Assembly (NCBI GenBank): GCA_004295565.1
Contig: AP019416.1
Coordinates: forward strand, 496,001 to 560,000
Length of the DNA stretch: 64,000 nt
Reading direction: 5' to 3'
DNA from: Vreelandella olivaria
Lineage (GTDB): Bacteria > Pseudomonadota > Gammaproteobacteria > Pseudomonadales > Halomonadaceae
In this document: positions 22,610-34,188 of the stretch, one piece after another
Layout of the letters: every line of letters begins with the position of its first letter
Numbering within the stretch: position 1 is the first letter of the stretch
Translations under genes and position numbers: made by a program
The notes under the pieces: generated by a model
Seen by the model: the letters and a program-made list of their open reading frames with translations, nothing else
Told to the model about the DNA's origin: nothing
The model's database searches: none

Positions 22610-23370
22610 TACATCCTACTGCCCTGGTCGACCCGACGGCGCGCCTTGCCGACGACGTTGAGGTAGGCCCTTTAGCATTATCGGCCCTGACGTCACCATC
22701 GGTGCCGGTTCGGTGATTGGCCCTCATGTGGTGGTTAAAGGCCCCACCACCCTGGGTGAGCGCACGCGTATCTTTCAGTTCGCCTCGGTAGGCGAAGAGT
22801 GTCAGGACAAAAATATGCAGGTGAACCCACGCGGTTAGTGATGGGGACGATAACGTGATTCGCGAAGGCGCCACCCTTCACCGTGGCACCGTTCAGGATC
22901 GCAGTGAAACCACCATTGGTTCGCGCAACCTGTTTATGGCCTACGTGCATGTTGGCCATGACTGTGTGATTGGTAACGACTGCATTTTAGCCAATCAGGT
23001 CACCCTGGCGGGCCATGTCACCGTCGGCGATCATGCCATTCTGGGTGGCTTGGCGGCAGTGCATCAGTTTTGCCACTTTGGTGATCACGCCATGGCCGGT
23101 GGTGGCTCGATCATTACCAAAGACACCCCTGCCTATATCATGATTAATGGCAACCCAGCGGAAGCGCGTGGCCTTAACCTGGTGGGGTTAAAGCGACGAG
23201 GCTTTAGCCGCGATGCGATTAGTGCCTTAACCGCCGCTTATAAAATGGTCTACCGCCAAGGGCTAACCACTGAGCAGGCGCTAGTCGAAATGCGTAGCCG
23301 TTTTGACCTGCCCGAAATCGAGCATTTTGCCGCCTCTATTGAGCGTTCGACCCGCGGCATCACCCGCTAA
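22606..23370 (+). CDS. lpxA: UDP-N-acetylglucosamine acyltransferase, three frame breaks
   Basis: First step of lipid A synthesis. Hexapeptide beta helix with the catalytic-His segment [15 protein letters not shown], then [14 protein letters not shown] in the C-terminal helical domain. About 256 aa. Start is TTG 22606 (TTGATACATCCTAC, protein [14 protein letters not shown]), overlapping the fabZ TGA by 3 bases, with GAGAGGAAGG just upstream. Breaks at about 22672 (T lost), 22815 (A lost, to read [12 protein letters not shown]) and 22845 (G lost, to read [10 protein letters not shown]). Confidence 0.94.
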
Positions 23371-23387
23371 CCCATGCTGATCTGCCT

Positions 23388-24560
23388 ATGACCCTGCAAC
23401 GCGTCTATCTCGTGGCCGGAGAGCTATCCGGCGATATTCTTGGCGCTGGTCTGATGCGCGAACTCAAGGCACACCATCCCAACGTCGAGTTTCGCGGCAT
23501 TGGCGGCCCGCGCATGCAGGCAGAGGGCATGGAGAGCCGCTTTCCTTTAGAGACCCTGGCGGTGATGGGGCTGGTTGAGGTGCTAAAGCATCTCCCCGAA
23601 CTGATCCGGGTACGGCGTACGTTGAAAGCCGAGGCGCTAGTCTGGCAGCCGGATATCATGCTGGGCATTGATGCGCCTGACTTCAATTTAGGTCTGGAAC
23701 GCCAGCTGCGCGAAGCAGGCATTACCACCGCTCACTACGTGAGTCCTTCCGTATGGGCATGGCGCCAGGGGCGGGTAAAAGGCATCGCCAAGTCGGTAGA
23801 CGGCATGCTGACACTGCTACCCTTTGAGGCCGCCTTCTATCGCGAGCATCGGGTGCCCGTCGCCTTTGTGGGCCACCCGCTGGCCGATGAAATGCCGCTG
23901 GAGAATGACCGTATTGCCACCCGGCAGGCGCTGGAACTGTCGCTTGGCAGTCAGGTGTTGGCGCTGCTGCCGGGCTCCCGGGCCAATGAAATTCGTTTTA
24001 TGGGCGACACCTTTCTTGCCGCTGCCAACCAGCTCTGTCAGCGCCACCCTACGCTGCAGGTGGTAATTCCTGCGGCCACTGCTGATCGCCGCCGGGAAAT
24101 CAGTGCACTGATGGCTAATTACCCCCTGCTGGCGGAGCGTACTCGACTGCTGGACGGTCAGGCCCGCGAAGCCATGGTGGCGAGCGATGTGGTACTGCTG
24201 GCCTCTGGCACGGCTGCGCTTGAAGCCATGCTGTGCCACCGCACCATGCTAGTGGCCTATAAAATGGCGCCGATGACCCACTGGCTGGCCAAGCGGATGG
24301 TTAAAACCCAGTGGGTTTCACTGCCCAATTTGATTGCCCAGGAGACGCTGGTGCCTGAACTTATTCAGGACGCGGCCTCGCCTGAAGCCATTGCCGACCA
24401 GCTCAGTGCCATGCTGGCGGACGAGACAAGCCGACATGCCCTGGAAGCGCGCTTTGCCGAGATGCATGCCACGCTCCAGCGCAACGCCAGCCGTCGCGCC
24501 GCCGAGGCGATTAACCTGTTGGCCGCGAGTCAGCCTCTGGAGAGTGTGGATGGCCATTGA
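23388..24560 (+). CDS. lpxB: Lipid-A-disaccharide synthase
   Basis: Glycosyltransferase family 19 enzyme joining UDP-diacylglucosamine and lipid X. 390 residues, intact. Motifs: [53 protein letters not shown], and the GT-B donor-site region [12 protein letters not shown] with [11 protein letters not shown]. The end overlaps the rnhB start by 11 bases. Confidence 0.97.
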   Translation: MTLQRVYLVAGELSGDILGAGLMRELKAHHPNVEFRGIGGPRMQAEGMESRFPLETLAVMGLVEVLKHLPELIRVRRTLKAEALVWQPDIMLGIDAPDFNLGLERQLREAGITTAHYVSPSVWAWRQGRVKGIAKSVDGMLTLLPFEAAFYREHRVPVAFVGHPLADEMPLENDRIATRQALELSLGSQVLALLPGSRANEIRFMGDTFLAAANQLCQRHPTLQVVIPAATADRRREISALMANYPLLAERTRLLDGQAREAMVASDVVLLASGTAALEAMLCHRTMLVAYKMAPMTHWLAKRMVKTQWVSLPNLIAQETLVPELIQDAASPEAIADQLSAMLADETSRHALEARFAEMHATLQRNASRRAAEAINLLAASQPLESVDGH

Positions 24561-25181
24561 ACACTGGTTGATCGAACACAAGGATTTTCCAACGCTAGAA
24601 ATTGCCTATCGCGGCGAGCGGCTGGCGGGGGTCGATGAAGTAGGCCGTGGGCCGCTGATAGGTAGCGTGGTGGCCGCCGCGGTGATTCTCGACCCCGCTC
24701 AGCCTATCGACGGTCTTACCGACTCTAAAAAATTGACGGCGCGCAAACGTGAAGCGCTGGATAGTCAGATTCGTGAGCGGGCGTTAGCCTTTGCCGTAGC
24801 AGAAGCCAGCGCCGCCGAAGTGGATGCACTGAATATTTACCATGCCACCCACTTGGCCATGCGTCGAGCCATTGATGCACTGGAACCGGCGGCCGAATAT
24901 CTACTTGTCGATGGCAATAAATTACCTGGCCATCTGCTGCCTGGGCAGGCTGTGGTAAGGGCGATTCACGCCACTGTGCCATTGCCGCAGCGTCGATTTT
25001 GGCCAAGGTCGCTCGCGATGCGCAGATGGTCGCCCTGGATGAGTGCTATCCTGAGTATGGTTTTGCGCGCCATAAAGGCTACCCGACCAAAGAGCACCTG
25101 ACGGCGCTTGCAGCACATGGGCCACTGGCCGAACATCGCCGCAGCTTCGCGCCGGTGCAGCGTCAGTTGGCGCTGCTTTAA
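24550..25181 (+). CDS. rnhB: Ribonuclease HII, one frame break
   Basis: Cleaves RNA of RNA/DNA hybrids, including single ribonucleotides in DNA. Catalytic acids are in [12 protein letters not shown] (Asp, Glu) and [28 protein letters not shown] follows after the break. About 211 aa. The frame breaks at about 24957 (one A lost before GGGCGATTC). Start ATG 24550 ([14 protein letters not shown]) lies inside the end of lpxB. Gene order lpxB-rnhB-dnaE is the same as in E. coli. Confidence 0.94.
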
Positions 25182-25228
25182 CGTATTTTTTCTTCACCTA
25201 GTTTGCCTAGCGTTTTGTTGAGAGTCCC

Positions 25229-28200
25229 ATGACACTTCCGTTCGTTCATTTACGTTTGCACAGTGAATACTCCCTGGTCGATGGCTTAGTGAAGCTAAAA
25301 TCGCTGGTCAGCACCACGGCTGAACGGGCGATGCCAGCGCTGGCCTTGACCGATGAAGCTAATCTCTTTGGTCTGGTGAAATTTTACAAAGCCGCCCAGG
25401 GGCGGGGCTAAAGCCAATCATTGGCAGCGATTTATGGCTGCATAACCCCCACGACGAGTCGCACCCTTACCGGCTAACGCTGTTGGCGATGAATGACGTT
25501 GGCTACCGCAACCTGACCGAGCTGATCTCGAAAGGCTGGACCATGGCCAGCGCCAGGGGCGCGCCATTCTCGATAAACAGTGGGTGCTGGAGCAGAGCGA
25601 AGGCTTGATTGCGCTCTCCGGCGCTCGGGAGGGCGAGGTTGGCCGCCACCTGCTGTCTGATCACGAACAGGAGGCGCGGGTACTACTTGAAGAGTGGCAG
25701 GCGGCATTTCCGGATCGGTTTTATCTCGAACTGGTTCGCACCGGGCGCGCGCTGGAAGAGGCCTGCGTTCACGCCAGCGTCAAGCTGGCCATTGAAACAG
25801 GCACCCCAGTGGTGGCGACCAACGATGTGCGCTTTCTTGAGCGTGACGACTATTGGGCCCACGAAACCCGCGTCGCCATCGGTGAAGGCAAGGCGCTGGA
25901 CGACCCCCGCCGCGAACGCCGCTATACCGAAGAGCAGTACTTAAAAAGCCCCGAAGAGATGGCGGCGCTGTTTGCCGATATCCCCGAAGCGTTGGAAAAC
26001 AGCGTGATGATCGCCGAGCGCTGCAGCGTGGATGTGCGCCTTGGCGAGATTTTCCTGCCCGAGTTCGGCATTCCCGAGGGCATGACCCAGGACGAGTTCT
26101 TTCGTAAGGTCTCCCATGACGGTTTAACCGAGCGGTTGGATTTTCTGTTTCCCGCTGAGCGCTACCCTCGCGACAGCGAAGAGTACCAGGCGATCGACCA
26201 GCGCTACCGCGACCGGCTGGAGTTCGAACTCAACGTTATTATCCAGATGGGCTTTCCTGGCTACTTCCTGATCGTAATGGACTTTATCCAGTGGGCGAAA
26301 GATAACGGTGTGCCGGTCGGTCCCGGGCGGGGGTCTGGTGCCGGTTCGCTGGTGGCCTACGCACAGAAGATCACGGATTTAGACCCGATTGGTTACGACC
26401 TGCTGTTCGAGCGCTTTTTGAACCCGGAACGTGTCTCCATGCCCGACTTTGACGTCGACTTCTGCATGGAGAAACGCGACAAGGTGATCGAGTACGTAGC
26501 CGAGCGCTACGGGCGCAATGCGGTTTCTCAGATTGTCACCTTCGGCACCATGGCGGCCAAGGCCGTGGTGCGTGACGTGGCCCGTGCCCAGGGGCGTCCC
26601 TACTCGTTGGGTGACAAACTCTCCAAACTGATTCCCTTTGAAGTGGGCATGACCCTGTCCAAGGCGATTGAGCAGGAGCCCGCGCTCAAAGAGTTTATCG
26701 GCAACGACGACGAAGCCGAAGAGATCTGGGAGATGGCGCTCAAGCTTGAGGGCACCACCCGGGGTACCGGCAAGCACGCCGGGGGTGGTTATCGCCCCCA
26801 CCAAACTGACTGATTTTTCACCGTTGCTCTGCGATGAAGATGGCTCTGGTTTAGTTGTACAGTTCGATAAAAACGACATTGAAGAGGCCGGGCTGGTCAA
26901 GTTCGACTTCCTGGGCCTACGCACGCTGACGATTATCGACTGGGCGCTGGAGATGGTCGACAAGGTGCGCAGCGTTAACGGCCAGGATCCGCTCAATATC
27001 GACAGCATCCCGCTGGACGACGCCCCCACCTTCGAGATGCTCAAGCGCGCCGAAACCACGGCGGTGTTCCAGCTTGAATCCCGCGGCATGAAGGAGCTGA
27101 TCAAGCGCCTGCTGCCTGACTCGTTAGACGATATGATCGCCCTGGTGGCGTTGTTCCGCCCGATTACTGCAGTCGGGCATGGTCGACGACTTTATCAACC
27201 GTAAGCACGGCCGTGCGGAAGTCTCTTATCCACACCCGGATTACCAGCACGAGCTGTTGAAACCCGTCTTGGCGCCCACCTACGGCATCATTCTCTACCA
27301 AGAGCAGGTCATGCAGATCGCCCAGGTAATGGCAGGCTACAGCCTCGGCCAGGCCGATATGCTGCGCCGTGCCATGGGTAAGAAAAAAGCCTGAAGAGAT
27401 GGCCAAACAGCGTGACGGCTTTATGGAAGGCTGTGCTGCCAACGGTATTGATAAAGACCTGGCCGGTAACATCTTTGACCTGGTAGAGAAGTTCGCCGGC
27501 TACGGCTTTAACAAATCCCACTCGGCCGCCTATGCGTTGGTGTCTTACCAGACCGCGTGGCTGAAAGCCCACTATCCGGGGCCCTTTATGGCCGCCGTTA
27601 TGTCCACGGAGATGGACAATCTGGATAAAGTGGTGCCGCTGATCGAGGAGTGCCGCAATCTCCGCCTCACCGTGACGCCGCCGAACGTCAACGTGGGTGG
27701 CTACAAGTTCACTGTCGATACCGATGCCCGGGTGGTCTATGGGCTCGGCGCCATTCGCGGCGTGGGCGAAGGCCCCATTGGCGCCATTGTCGAAGCCCGT
27801 GAAGCAGATGGCCCTTTCAAAGATATCTTTGATTTCTGCCGTCGCATCGATCCCAAACGGATGAATAAACGTACGCTGGAAGCGCTGATTCGCTCCGGCG
27901 CGCTGGATACCATCGGCCCCAATCGTGCGGTACTGTTCGCGGCGATGGAAGACGCGCTAAAAGCCGCCGCCCAAAACCACGCTAATCAGAACCTGGGCAT
28001 GCTGGATATGTTTGGTGATGCGTTTGCCACGGCCGATGAAGGCGACGGTGACAGCAACGTTTACGCCGAGTATATCAACGCCCGTGAGTGGACGGATCGC
28101 GAACGGCTCTCGGGGAGAAAGATACCCTGGGGCTCTACCTCACGGGGCACCCCATCGACGAGTACGAGCGGGAGTTAAAGCGTTTTGTCTCCACGCGGAT

Positions 28201-28735
28201 CAGCGATTTAAAACCTTCTCGCGACCCCCAGCGCGTTGCTGGGCTAGTGGTCGGCGTGCGCACCATGAAGTCCAAGCGTGGTGATACCATGGCGTTTATC
28301 ACCCTGGATGACCGCACCGGGCGTATTGAAGCTTCGCTGTTTGGGGAGCTATTTGAGCAGCTGCGCGGTCAGATTGAGGCCGACCAAGTGTTAATCGTTG
28401 AGGGCGAGGTCTCTAGCGATGAATTCTCTGGCGGCCTGCGCTTGCGCGGTAAAGACGTCACGCCGATGGTGACGGCGCGCATTCGCTATGGTCAAGCAGT
28501 GGAGCTGGCGCTGGATGCGGGGCAGATCAATGGTCGCTTAATTGAAACCCTACGCGATAGCCTGACGCCGTACCGCGACGAGGAAGGTTTGCCAGTACGC
28601 CTGCAGTACCGCCACCCCGACGCCGTGGGCTGGCTGGAACTGGCAGATGAATGGAAAGTCGCCCCTAGCGATGATTTGCTGCTGGCGCTGCGGGATGTCC
28701 AGGGCCAGGACGGCGTGCGGTTGAGATATCGCTAG
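25229..28735 (+). CDS. dnaE: DNA polymerase III alpha subunit, six frame breaks
   Basis: Replicative polymerase, about 1170 aa when joined. Order: PHP domain ([15 protein letters not shown]), palm with catalytic acids in MPDFDVDFC, fingers ([33 protein letters not shown]), helix-hairpin-helix region, and C-terminal OB fold ([18 protein letters not shown]). Breaks at about 25407 (G lost), 25548 (C lost), 26787 (two G lost or one gained before [11 protein letters not shown]), 27168 (within RPGPLQSGM), 27386 (A gained, to read GKKKPEEM) and 28113 (G lost, to read [11 protein letters not shown]). Start ATG 25229. In many gammaproteobacteria accA follows directly; here a sugar cassette intervenes. 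Confidence 0.96.
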
Positions 28736-28800
28736 GCAGCATGGGTGCCTAACGTGTCTACCACCGACGGCCCAAGCGATGTCGACGGCTGCCTAGCCGT

Positions 28801-28825
28801 GTTCGGGCGCTCTAGGCGCCCGAAC
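28801..28825. terminator. Hairpin between dnaE and the converging MFS gene
   Basis: GTTCGGGCGC-TCTAG-GCGCCCGAAC, a perfect 10-bp stem with a 5-base loop, 66 bases after dnaE and 8 bases beyond the MFS gene stop. Only a short TTT follows on the plus strand. Probably a shared terminator at the left edge of the sugar cassette. Confidence 0.6.
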
Positions 28826-28832
28826 GTGACGT

Positions 28833-30247
28833 TTACTCGTAGCCCATCTCCTCGAGTTCCAGGCCTTTGGTTTCGGCAACGAAGAACCAGACGAAGAAGA
28901 ACGAGAACAGCGCAAAGAAGGCATAGAAGCCGTAAGCAGCCGCCAGACCAATGCCCGACAGCAGCACCGGAAAGCTGAGGGTGATACCGAAGTTGGCCAG
29001 CCACTGGCCGAGCCCGGCCACCGCGAGGCTGCTACCGCGCAGGCGGTAGGGGAACATCTCACCGAGCATGACCCACAGTACCGGCCCCCAGGTGGCATTG
29101 AACACGCAGACATAGGCGTTGGCGGCGATCAGCGCCACCATGCCCATGGGCCCGGAGAGCTTGAGGTTGCCATCGACGAAGGTGCCGCTGGCGAAGGCAA
29201 TGATCAGCGTTCCCAAGGTCAGCGCCATCCCGAGCGAACCTATCTTCAGCAGTGGTTTGCGCCCGATTCGGTCGACGAAGAACAGCGACACGACACAGGC
29301 CAGGATGCTGACACCGCCGCTGATGACATTGATCATCAGGGCATCGTTTTCGGAAAAGCCCACCGCCTGCCAGAGCACCGCGCCGTAGTAGAACACCACG
29401 TTGATGCCCACCAGTTGCTGCAGCACGGCCAGCACGATACCGATCCAGACCACGCGATACAGGCCGCCAGTCGCAGGGTTGATGATATCGCCGATCCGCG
29501 GACGTCGGTGTGAGCTGATCGACTCACGGATATCGGCCAGACGTTGTCGTGCGTCGTCCGGTGCCAGGATGCGATTGAGCACGCGGCGAGCCTGATCGAT
29601 CCGCCCGGCGCCGACGAGGTAGCGCGGGCTTTCCGGAATCGCCAGCAGGGCAAGCAAAAAAATCACCGCGGGCAGGATTTCCATCCAAAACATCCAGCGC
29701 CAGGCGGCGTAGCCCCACCAGAACGTCGTGGTCGACGAGCCTGCCAGATGCGAGACGACATAATTGCTCACGAAGGCCATGAACAGCCCGATGAGGATGG
29801 CAATCTGCTGGGTGGTGATCAGTCGCCCGCGAATGGCCGCCGGGGCGATCTCGCCGATATAGGCCGGCGACATGATGCTGGCAGCCCCACCGCCAGCCCG
29901 CCGAGGAGTCGAAACAGTACGAAGGTGGCCGTGGTATCGGCCACGCCCGACCCCCAGGCGCTGATGATGAACAGCGCGGCGGCAATCAGCAGGGCGACCC
30001 GCCGACCGGCCCAGTCCGCCAATCGCCCGGCAAAGAGCGCGCCGACGGCGCAGCCGAGCAGCATCGAAGCAACGGCGAAGCCGACCCCGAAACTCGACGT
30101 GCCGAAGGCCCGTTGCAATCCGTCGACCGTGCCGTTGATCACGCCACTGTCGAAACCGAATAGAAAGCCGCCGAGGGCCGCCACGCAGGTGGTGGCGATT
30201 ACCATTGCCGAGCGTCGACGCTTATCATAGGGTGTGTCATTGTTCAT
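28833..30247 (-). CDS. MFS sugar/H+ symporter (sugar porter family), one frame break
   Basis: Twelve-helix inner-membrane sugar porter related to XylE, AraE and IolT. Signatures: GGFLFGFDSGVINGT in helix 1, GRLADWAGRR after helix 2, PAYIGEIAPAAIRGRL before the middle loop, PESPRYLVGAGR, and DRIGRKPLL after helix 8; ends FVAETKGLELEEM, the family's PETKG-like C-terminal motif. About 471 aa. One break at about 29885 (G lost, to read VGAASIMSPAYIG). Start ATG 30247 with GAGGT 8 bases upstream. Divergent from the LacI-type gene; presumably brings in the substrate of the enzymes at 31373-35013. Confidence 0.9.
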
Positions 30248-30286
30248 GGAGGGCTACCTCACTTGTTTATTGATTTGTTGTTGATA

Positions 30287-30301
30287 CCGGCGAGTCGCCG
30301 G
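30287..30301. promoter_or_regulatory. 15-base palindrome between MFS and LacI genes
   Basis: CCGGCGA-G-TCGCCGG, perfect 7-bp arms around one base, in the 107-base divergent region. It could be an operator or a leader hairpin. Its sequence is unlike the palindrome upstream of the aldolase gene, so if both are operators they are not for the same protein. Weak call. Confidence 0.35.
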
Positions 30302-30354
30302 AGAGGGGTAGGTATGGACGTGCTGCACTCGTGTCTGGACGCGGTGGTGCGACC

Positions 30355-31341
30355 ATGACGACGATTCGTGATATCGCCCGACATTCGGGGACATCGATCT
30401 CTTCGGTTTCGCGGGTGGTCAACAACAGTGGCTATGTCGGTGCCGCTACCCGCGCCAAGGTGGAAGCCTCTATCGCCGCCCTCGGCTATAAGCCACATGC
30501 CGGGGCAAGGAGCCTGCGCAGCGGGCGTTCGCGGCTGATCGGGATGCTGGTGCCGACCCTCGAGGTGGATTTCTTCGCACGGCTGGCTGATCGCATTGAG
30601 CGCCGCCTGTTCGACGCCGGTCTGCAACTGCTGATCTGCTCGACTGCCGAAGCCGTCGAACGCGAAACGGCCTGCGTGGCTACGCTTCTGGCGCAGCAGA
30701 TCGATGGCGTGATCGTGGCCTCGATCAACGGCGGCGGCGCACACTTCGATCGGCTCCAGCAAGCTGTGCCAGTGGTGGCACTGGATCGACCGCTGTCCGG
30801 GGACAACGTCTGTCTGGTGCGTTCGGATCATGCCACCGGCGGCTATCAGGCCGCCCGACATCTGCTCGACCTTGGTCATCGTCGGGTGGCCATCATTGGC
30901 GCCCCGTCCCACTCGGCGCCGGTCGAGCAGCGCGTGGCGGGTGCGCTGCAGGCGTTTGAGGAAGCCGCCCTGGCCGCCCCGCGGGTGGTGCTGGGCGAGC
31001 ATCACAATCTGGCGGCCTGTCAGGCGCTGGCAGCCACCTGTCTGGAAGTGAGCGAGCGACCGACCGCGCTGCTGGCCACCTCCGATATTGCCGGTATTGG
31101 CGCCATTCGGGCGGCCCAGGAGATCGGCCTGAAGGTGCCCGAGGATCTGTCGGTGATCGGGTTCGATGACATTCCGGCGGCGGCCTACGTGACCCCGGCA
31201 CTCACCACCCTGGCCCAGCCCATCGACGCGCTGGCCGAAGCCGTGGTGGCCCGGGTGCTTGGCGACACGGCATCGGCTGGCGATGCGATCCTGCCCGTGA
31301 CCCTTGTCCTGCGGAGTACCACGGCACCGCCGCACCCGTAA
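30355..31341 (+). CDS. LacI-family transcriptional regulator
   Basis: Local sugar-responsive regulator, 328 residues from ATG 30355 (a GTG at 30331 would add eight), intact. The N-terminal helix-turn-helix reads TTIRDIARHSGTSISSVSR with the hinge-helix segment KPHAGARSLRSG. A periplasmic-binding-protein-like effector domain follows (LIGMLVPTLEVDFF, DGVIVASINGG, GHRRVAIIGAP, GIGAIRAAQEIGLKVPEDLSVIGFDDIPAAAYVTPALTT). It lies between the divergent MFS gene and the convergent kinase gene. The palindrome TGAAAACGTTTTCA at 35037 is its most likely operator. No effector can be named. Confidence 0.92.
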   Translation: MTTIRDIARHSGTSISSVSRVVNNSGYVGAATRAKVEASIAALGYKPHAGARSLRSGRSRLIGMLVPTLEVDFFARLADRIERRLFDAGLQLLICSTAEAVERETACVATLLAQQIDGVIVASINGGGAHFDRLQQAVPVVALDRPLSGDNVCLVRSDHATGGYQAARHLLDLGHRRVAIIGAPSHSAPVEQRVAGALQAFEEAALAAPRVVLGEHHNLAACQALAATCLEVSERPTALLATSDIAGIGAIRAAQEIGLKVPEDLSVIGFDDIPAAAYVTPALTTLAQPIDALAEAVVARVLGDTASAGDAILPVTLVLRSTTAPPHP

Positions 31342-31372
31342 CCCGTCGCGCCCGCGCTCCCGTGGAGCGAGC

Positions 31373-32377
31373 TCAGAGTGAGCAGGCATTGGATTTGTCC
31401 AGCAGGACGGATAAGGGGGGGATGCCGGCGCTCGCGGTACGCCCGCGCAGACACGCAGCGGCTGCCCGAAACGCCAGATGGATCGTGGCTTCGGGGGGCC
31501 AGTTCTCGTGCAGGCCGTGCAGAACGCCGGCCGCAAAGGCATCCCCGGCGCCCACCGGGCTGACGATCTCTGCTGCGGGAACCGGCTCCGGGGTAAACAC
31601 CCGGGCCCAATCGGCGGTCAGCCACACCGTCTGTTTGGCCGAGTGGACGATGACGGCCTCACGCACACCGCCGTCGAGCAGGGTCTGAGCCGCCAGTTCC
31701 ATGCCCGCGGCATCGTCGGGGCCTGCCACCGAAAGTCCAGAGGCCCTTTCCGCTTCCAGCTCGTTGAGCAGCAGCACGTCGATGGCAGGCAAGGTCGCGA
31801 CGACCGTGCGCTGATACGTCTCAGAGACGGCCGAGACCAGATCCACGCAGGTTCGCATGCCCGCGGCCCGTGCCTGTTCGAGCAGGCGCGCGGCTTCGGT
31901 ACGCCCGTCCTCACTCAGTCTATCCAGCCCGGCCATAAGGTTGAGATAGCCGAGGTAGAACAGGCGCGGGCTGCCCAGCGTGCCCAGCGTGATCGATGCC
32001 CGGGTGACGTGATCGTTGGCGCCGGGGTAGTAGAAGAAGGTGCGGCTGTCGCCGGGCACGTTCATCACCAACGTCTGAGCGGTCTGGTGCCCGGCCAGGC
32101 GCTGTAGATGTGCCGTGGTCATGCCCCGGGCGGCGACCTGCTCGATGACCTCGTCGCCGAGCCTGTCTTCGCCCAGGCCGCCGACCGGAATCACCGGGTA
32201 GTCGACCTCGAAGGCGCACAGATCCAGGGCGACGTTGGCCGCCCCGCCACCGAGCCCGCGGCTCTGATCAACGATGGTCGCCAGATCCGATTTTTCCGGC
32301 CAGCGCGCCAGATCGTTGACCACGTCGACGATCCAGTTGCCCGCGCAGACGATGCCGCGACGCGTGTCTATACTCAT
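31373..32377 (-). CDS. PfkB-family carbohydrate kinase
   Basis: Ribokinase-fold sugar kinase, 334 residues, intact. N-terminal GLGGGAANVALDL is the substrate-side glycine motif; the C-terminal SPVGAGDAFAAGVLHGL carries the anion hole and catalytic Asp (GAGD). In the middle GDSRTFFYYPGANDH and FYLGYLNLMAGLD give a subtype I cannot assign. Last gene of the four-gene minus-strand operon; its ATG overlaps the isomerase stop by 4 bases. By position it should phosphorylate the ketose that the aldolase then cleaves. Confidence 0.9.
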   Translation of the reverse strand: MSIDTRRGIVCAGNWIVDVVNDLARWPEKSDLATIVDQSRGLGGGAANVALDLCAFEVDYPVIPVGGLGEDRLGDEVIEQVAARGMTTAHLQRLAGHQTAQTLVMNVPGDSRTFFYYPGANDHVTRASITLGTLGSPRLFYLGYLNLMAGLDRLSEDGRTEAARLLEQARAAGMRTCVDLVSAVSETYQRTVVATLPAIDVLLLNELEAERASGLSVAGPDDAAGMELAAQTLLDGGVREAVIVHSAKQTVWLTADWARVFTPEPVPAAEIVSPVGAGDAFAAGVLHGLHENWPPEATIHLAFRAAAACLRGRTASAGIPPLSVLLDKSNACSL

Positions 32378-33044
32378 GCGTTGGCCCCCTCGTTCCAGAG
32401 CAGACGGTGGGCTGGCGCATCTTCATCGATGGTCGAGAACCGGCCCAGGCCGTCGAGAAAGAAGTTATCGCGGTGGTCGTCGTTGCACTGGCTGACCTCG
32501 GCGGCCAGCACCATCTCACCCTCGCCCCAGAAGCGGTGCTGCACACCGCGCGGGATGGTGATGCTCTGACCTGCGACGAGGTGAATCGGGCCTGCGTAGA
32601 GCGGGATGGCCTGGCCATCCATGCGGGTCATGGCCTCGGCCCCTACCGGGGCATCGTCCCGCACGGCGCCGTGGGGGTGAATTCCACGCAGAGCGTACCG
32701 CCACCGCGCACGATGATGTCCTCGAGCTTGTCGTGGTGGGCATGAAAGGGCGTTTCCTGCCCGGGCCCGACGAACAGTAGCTTTTCCGCATAGGGGCGCT
32801 CGTTGGGCCGGTTGGCCAGGCCGTTGCGCAGACAGAACAGCGTCAGCCCCCTGGTGGTGAAGTCGCCCTGACCGAAATCGGTGACGTCCCAGCCCATCTG
32901 GCGTGCGCCCAGCCACTGACTGCGCTCGACAAAGCGAGTGTGATCGTCGCGGCTCCAGGTGGCGAAGTCCGGCAGACGCCAGCGATAGTCGGCGAGCAGC
33001 GCTTCGGCGGCCTCGATGGCCTGATTGATCTGTGAGCGCTTCAT
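32374..33044 (-). CDS. D-lyxose ketol-isomerase-like cupin, one frame break
   Basis: Cupin-fold, metal-dependent aldose-ketose isomerase of the D-lyxose isomerase family (about 223 aa). The start MKRSQINQAIEAAEALL and the metal-binding segment PFHAHHDKLEDIIVRGGG match that family; VAGQSITIPRGVQHRFWGEG carries the second cupin motif. Break at about 32675 (one base lost from a C run, to read EFTPHGAVRDDAPVG). Characterised members act on lyxose/xylulose and mannose/fructose, and related cupins act on sulfoquinovose, so the substrate here is open. Starts inside the stop codon of the dehydrogenase gene (ATGA). Confidence 0.82.
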
Positions 33045-34184
33045 GACGGGTACTCCACATCGACGACGCGTCCGCGCTTGCCGGCTTCCAGCGCCGCGGT
33101 GAGGATCGCGTGGTGGTCACCGGCCTCGGCGGGGTCACACAGCCGAAGCCTCGGGCGTCACCGCCACACAGCTCGTCCAGATAGGCGGCCCACATCTGCT
33201 GAATGGCGTCGGTGAAGCCGAACTCGAAGATCGCCCCGGTGATCGCCGGAAACAGCGATTGATAGCCGAGATCTTCGGTCTGCCAGGTCTGCTGGCCACC
33301 GGCCTGGTAGTGCATGAACTGCCACTGGCGGGGTGATTTGGTAGAGAAGCAGGCCGACCCCTGCATGCCGTGCACTCGCAGCGACCAGGTGTTGGATTCG
33401 CCGGGGCTATACGCCAGGTCTTGAGCACCAGCGGGAAGCGGCTGTCCCCGTCCTCGACGGTGGCGTTGATCGTGGCGTTGTCCCAGGTGGCGCACGGCAC
33501 GTATTCGCCGTCGGCATTGGGTCGCGTGGTCACCCGGTTGACCAGCTCGGCGTGAACCCGGCGCGGCCGCCAGCCCAGACGCAGCGGCACGTGGCAGACG
33601 TGCATGCCGAGATCACCCATGCAACCGTATTCACCATTGATGTCGATCATCCGTTTCCAGTTGATCGGCTTGTCGGGGTTGATGTCGGACGAATGCAGGA
33701 ACTCGCACTCCACCGATAGGATCTCGCCCACGTGGCCTGCGCGCACGAAATCGATCACGGCCTGGGCGCCGGGATAGAAGGGCATCTCCGAGGAGCAGCG
33801 CACCACCAGCTCGGGGTGGGCATCGATGGCACGCTGAATGGCGGCGTTGGCATCAAGATCGATACCGAAAGGTTTCTCCCCGAACAGATGCTTGCCGGCG
33901 TCCAGAATGTCCGGATACAGCGTCGCGTGCAGGCTGTGTGGAACCGCGCAATAGACCGCGTCCACGTTTTCATTGGCCAGCAGTTCGCGGTAGTCGGTGG
34001 TGGCCTGGGTCACCGACGGCACGCGCTGCTCGAACCACGCCATGGCCTCGATGTTGGGGTCACACACCGCCACGATCTCTGGCCGGGCAGGTGCGTCGGC
34101 CAGGTGTAGCCAGCGTGCTGCGGCGGAGGCGAATTCGCGACCCATCAGGCCACAGCCGATAATGCCGAATCGTATCGTGCGCAT
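33041..34184 (-). CDS. Gfo/Idh/MocA-family oxidoreductase, two frame breaks
   Basis: NAD(P)-dependent sugar or polyol dehydrogenase, about 381 aa. Rossmann motif FGIIGCGLMGREFA at the start, the signature GEKPFGIDLDAN (catalytic Lys of EKP), then the alpha/beta domain with GCMGDLGMHVCHVPL (conserved His). Breaks at about 33420 (one base lost, to read LAYSPGESNTWSL) and about 33130 (C lost, to read CVTPAEAGDHHAIL). Stop overlaps the isomerase start; the gene starts 4 bases after the aldolase stop. It may oxidise the substrate or a glycoside before isomerisation; direction and substrate are unknown. Confidence 0.88.
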
Positions 34185-34188
34185 CGTC

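Noticed and set aside
30259-31542. 427-codon open frame antisense to the LacI-type gene
   Set aside because: Opposite a complete, well-conserved LacI-family protein; composition rich in Arg, Gly and His as expected of a GC-driven antisense frame, with no motif or ribosome site.
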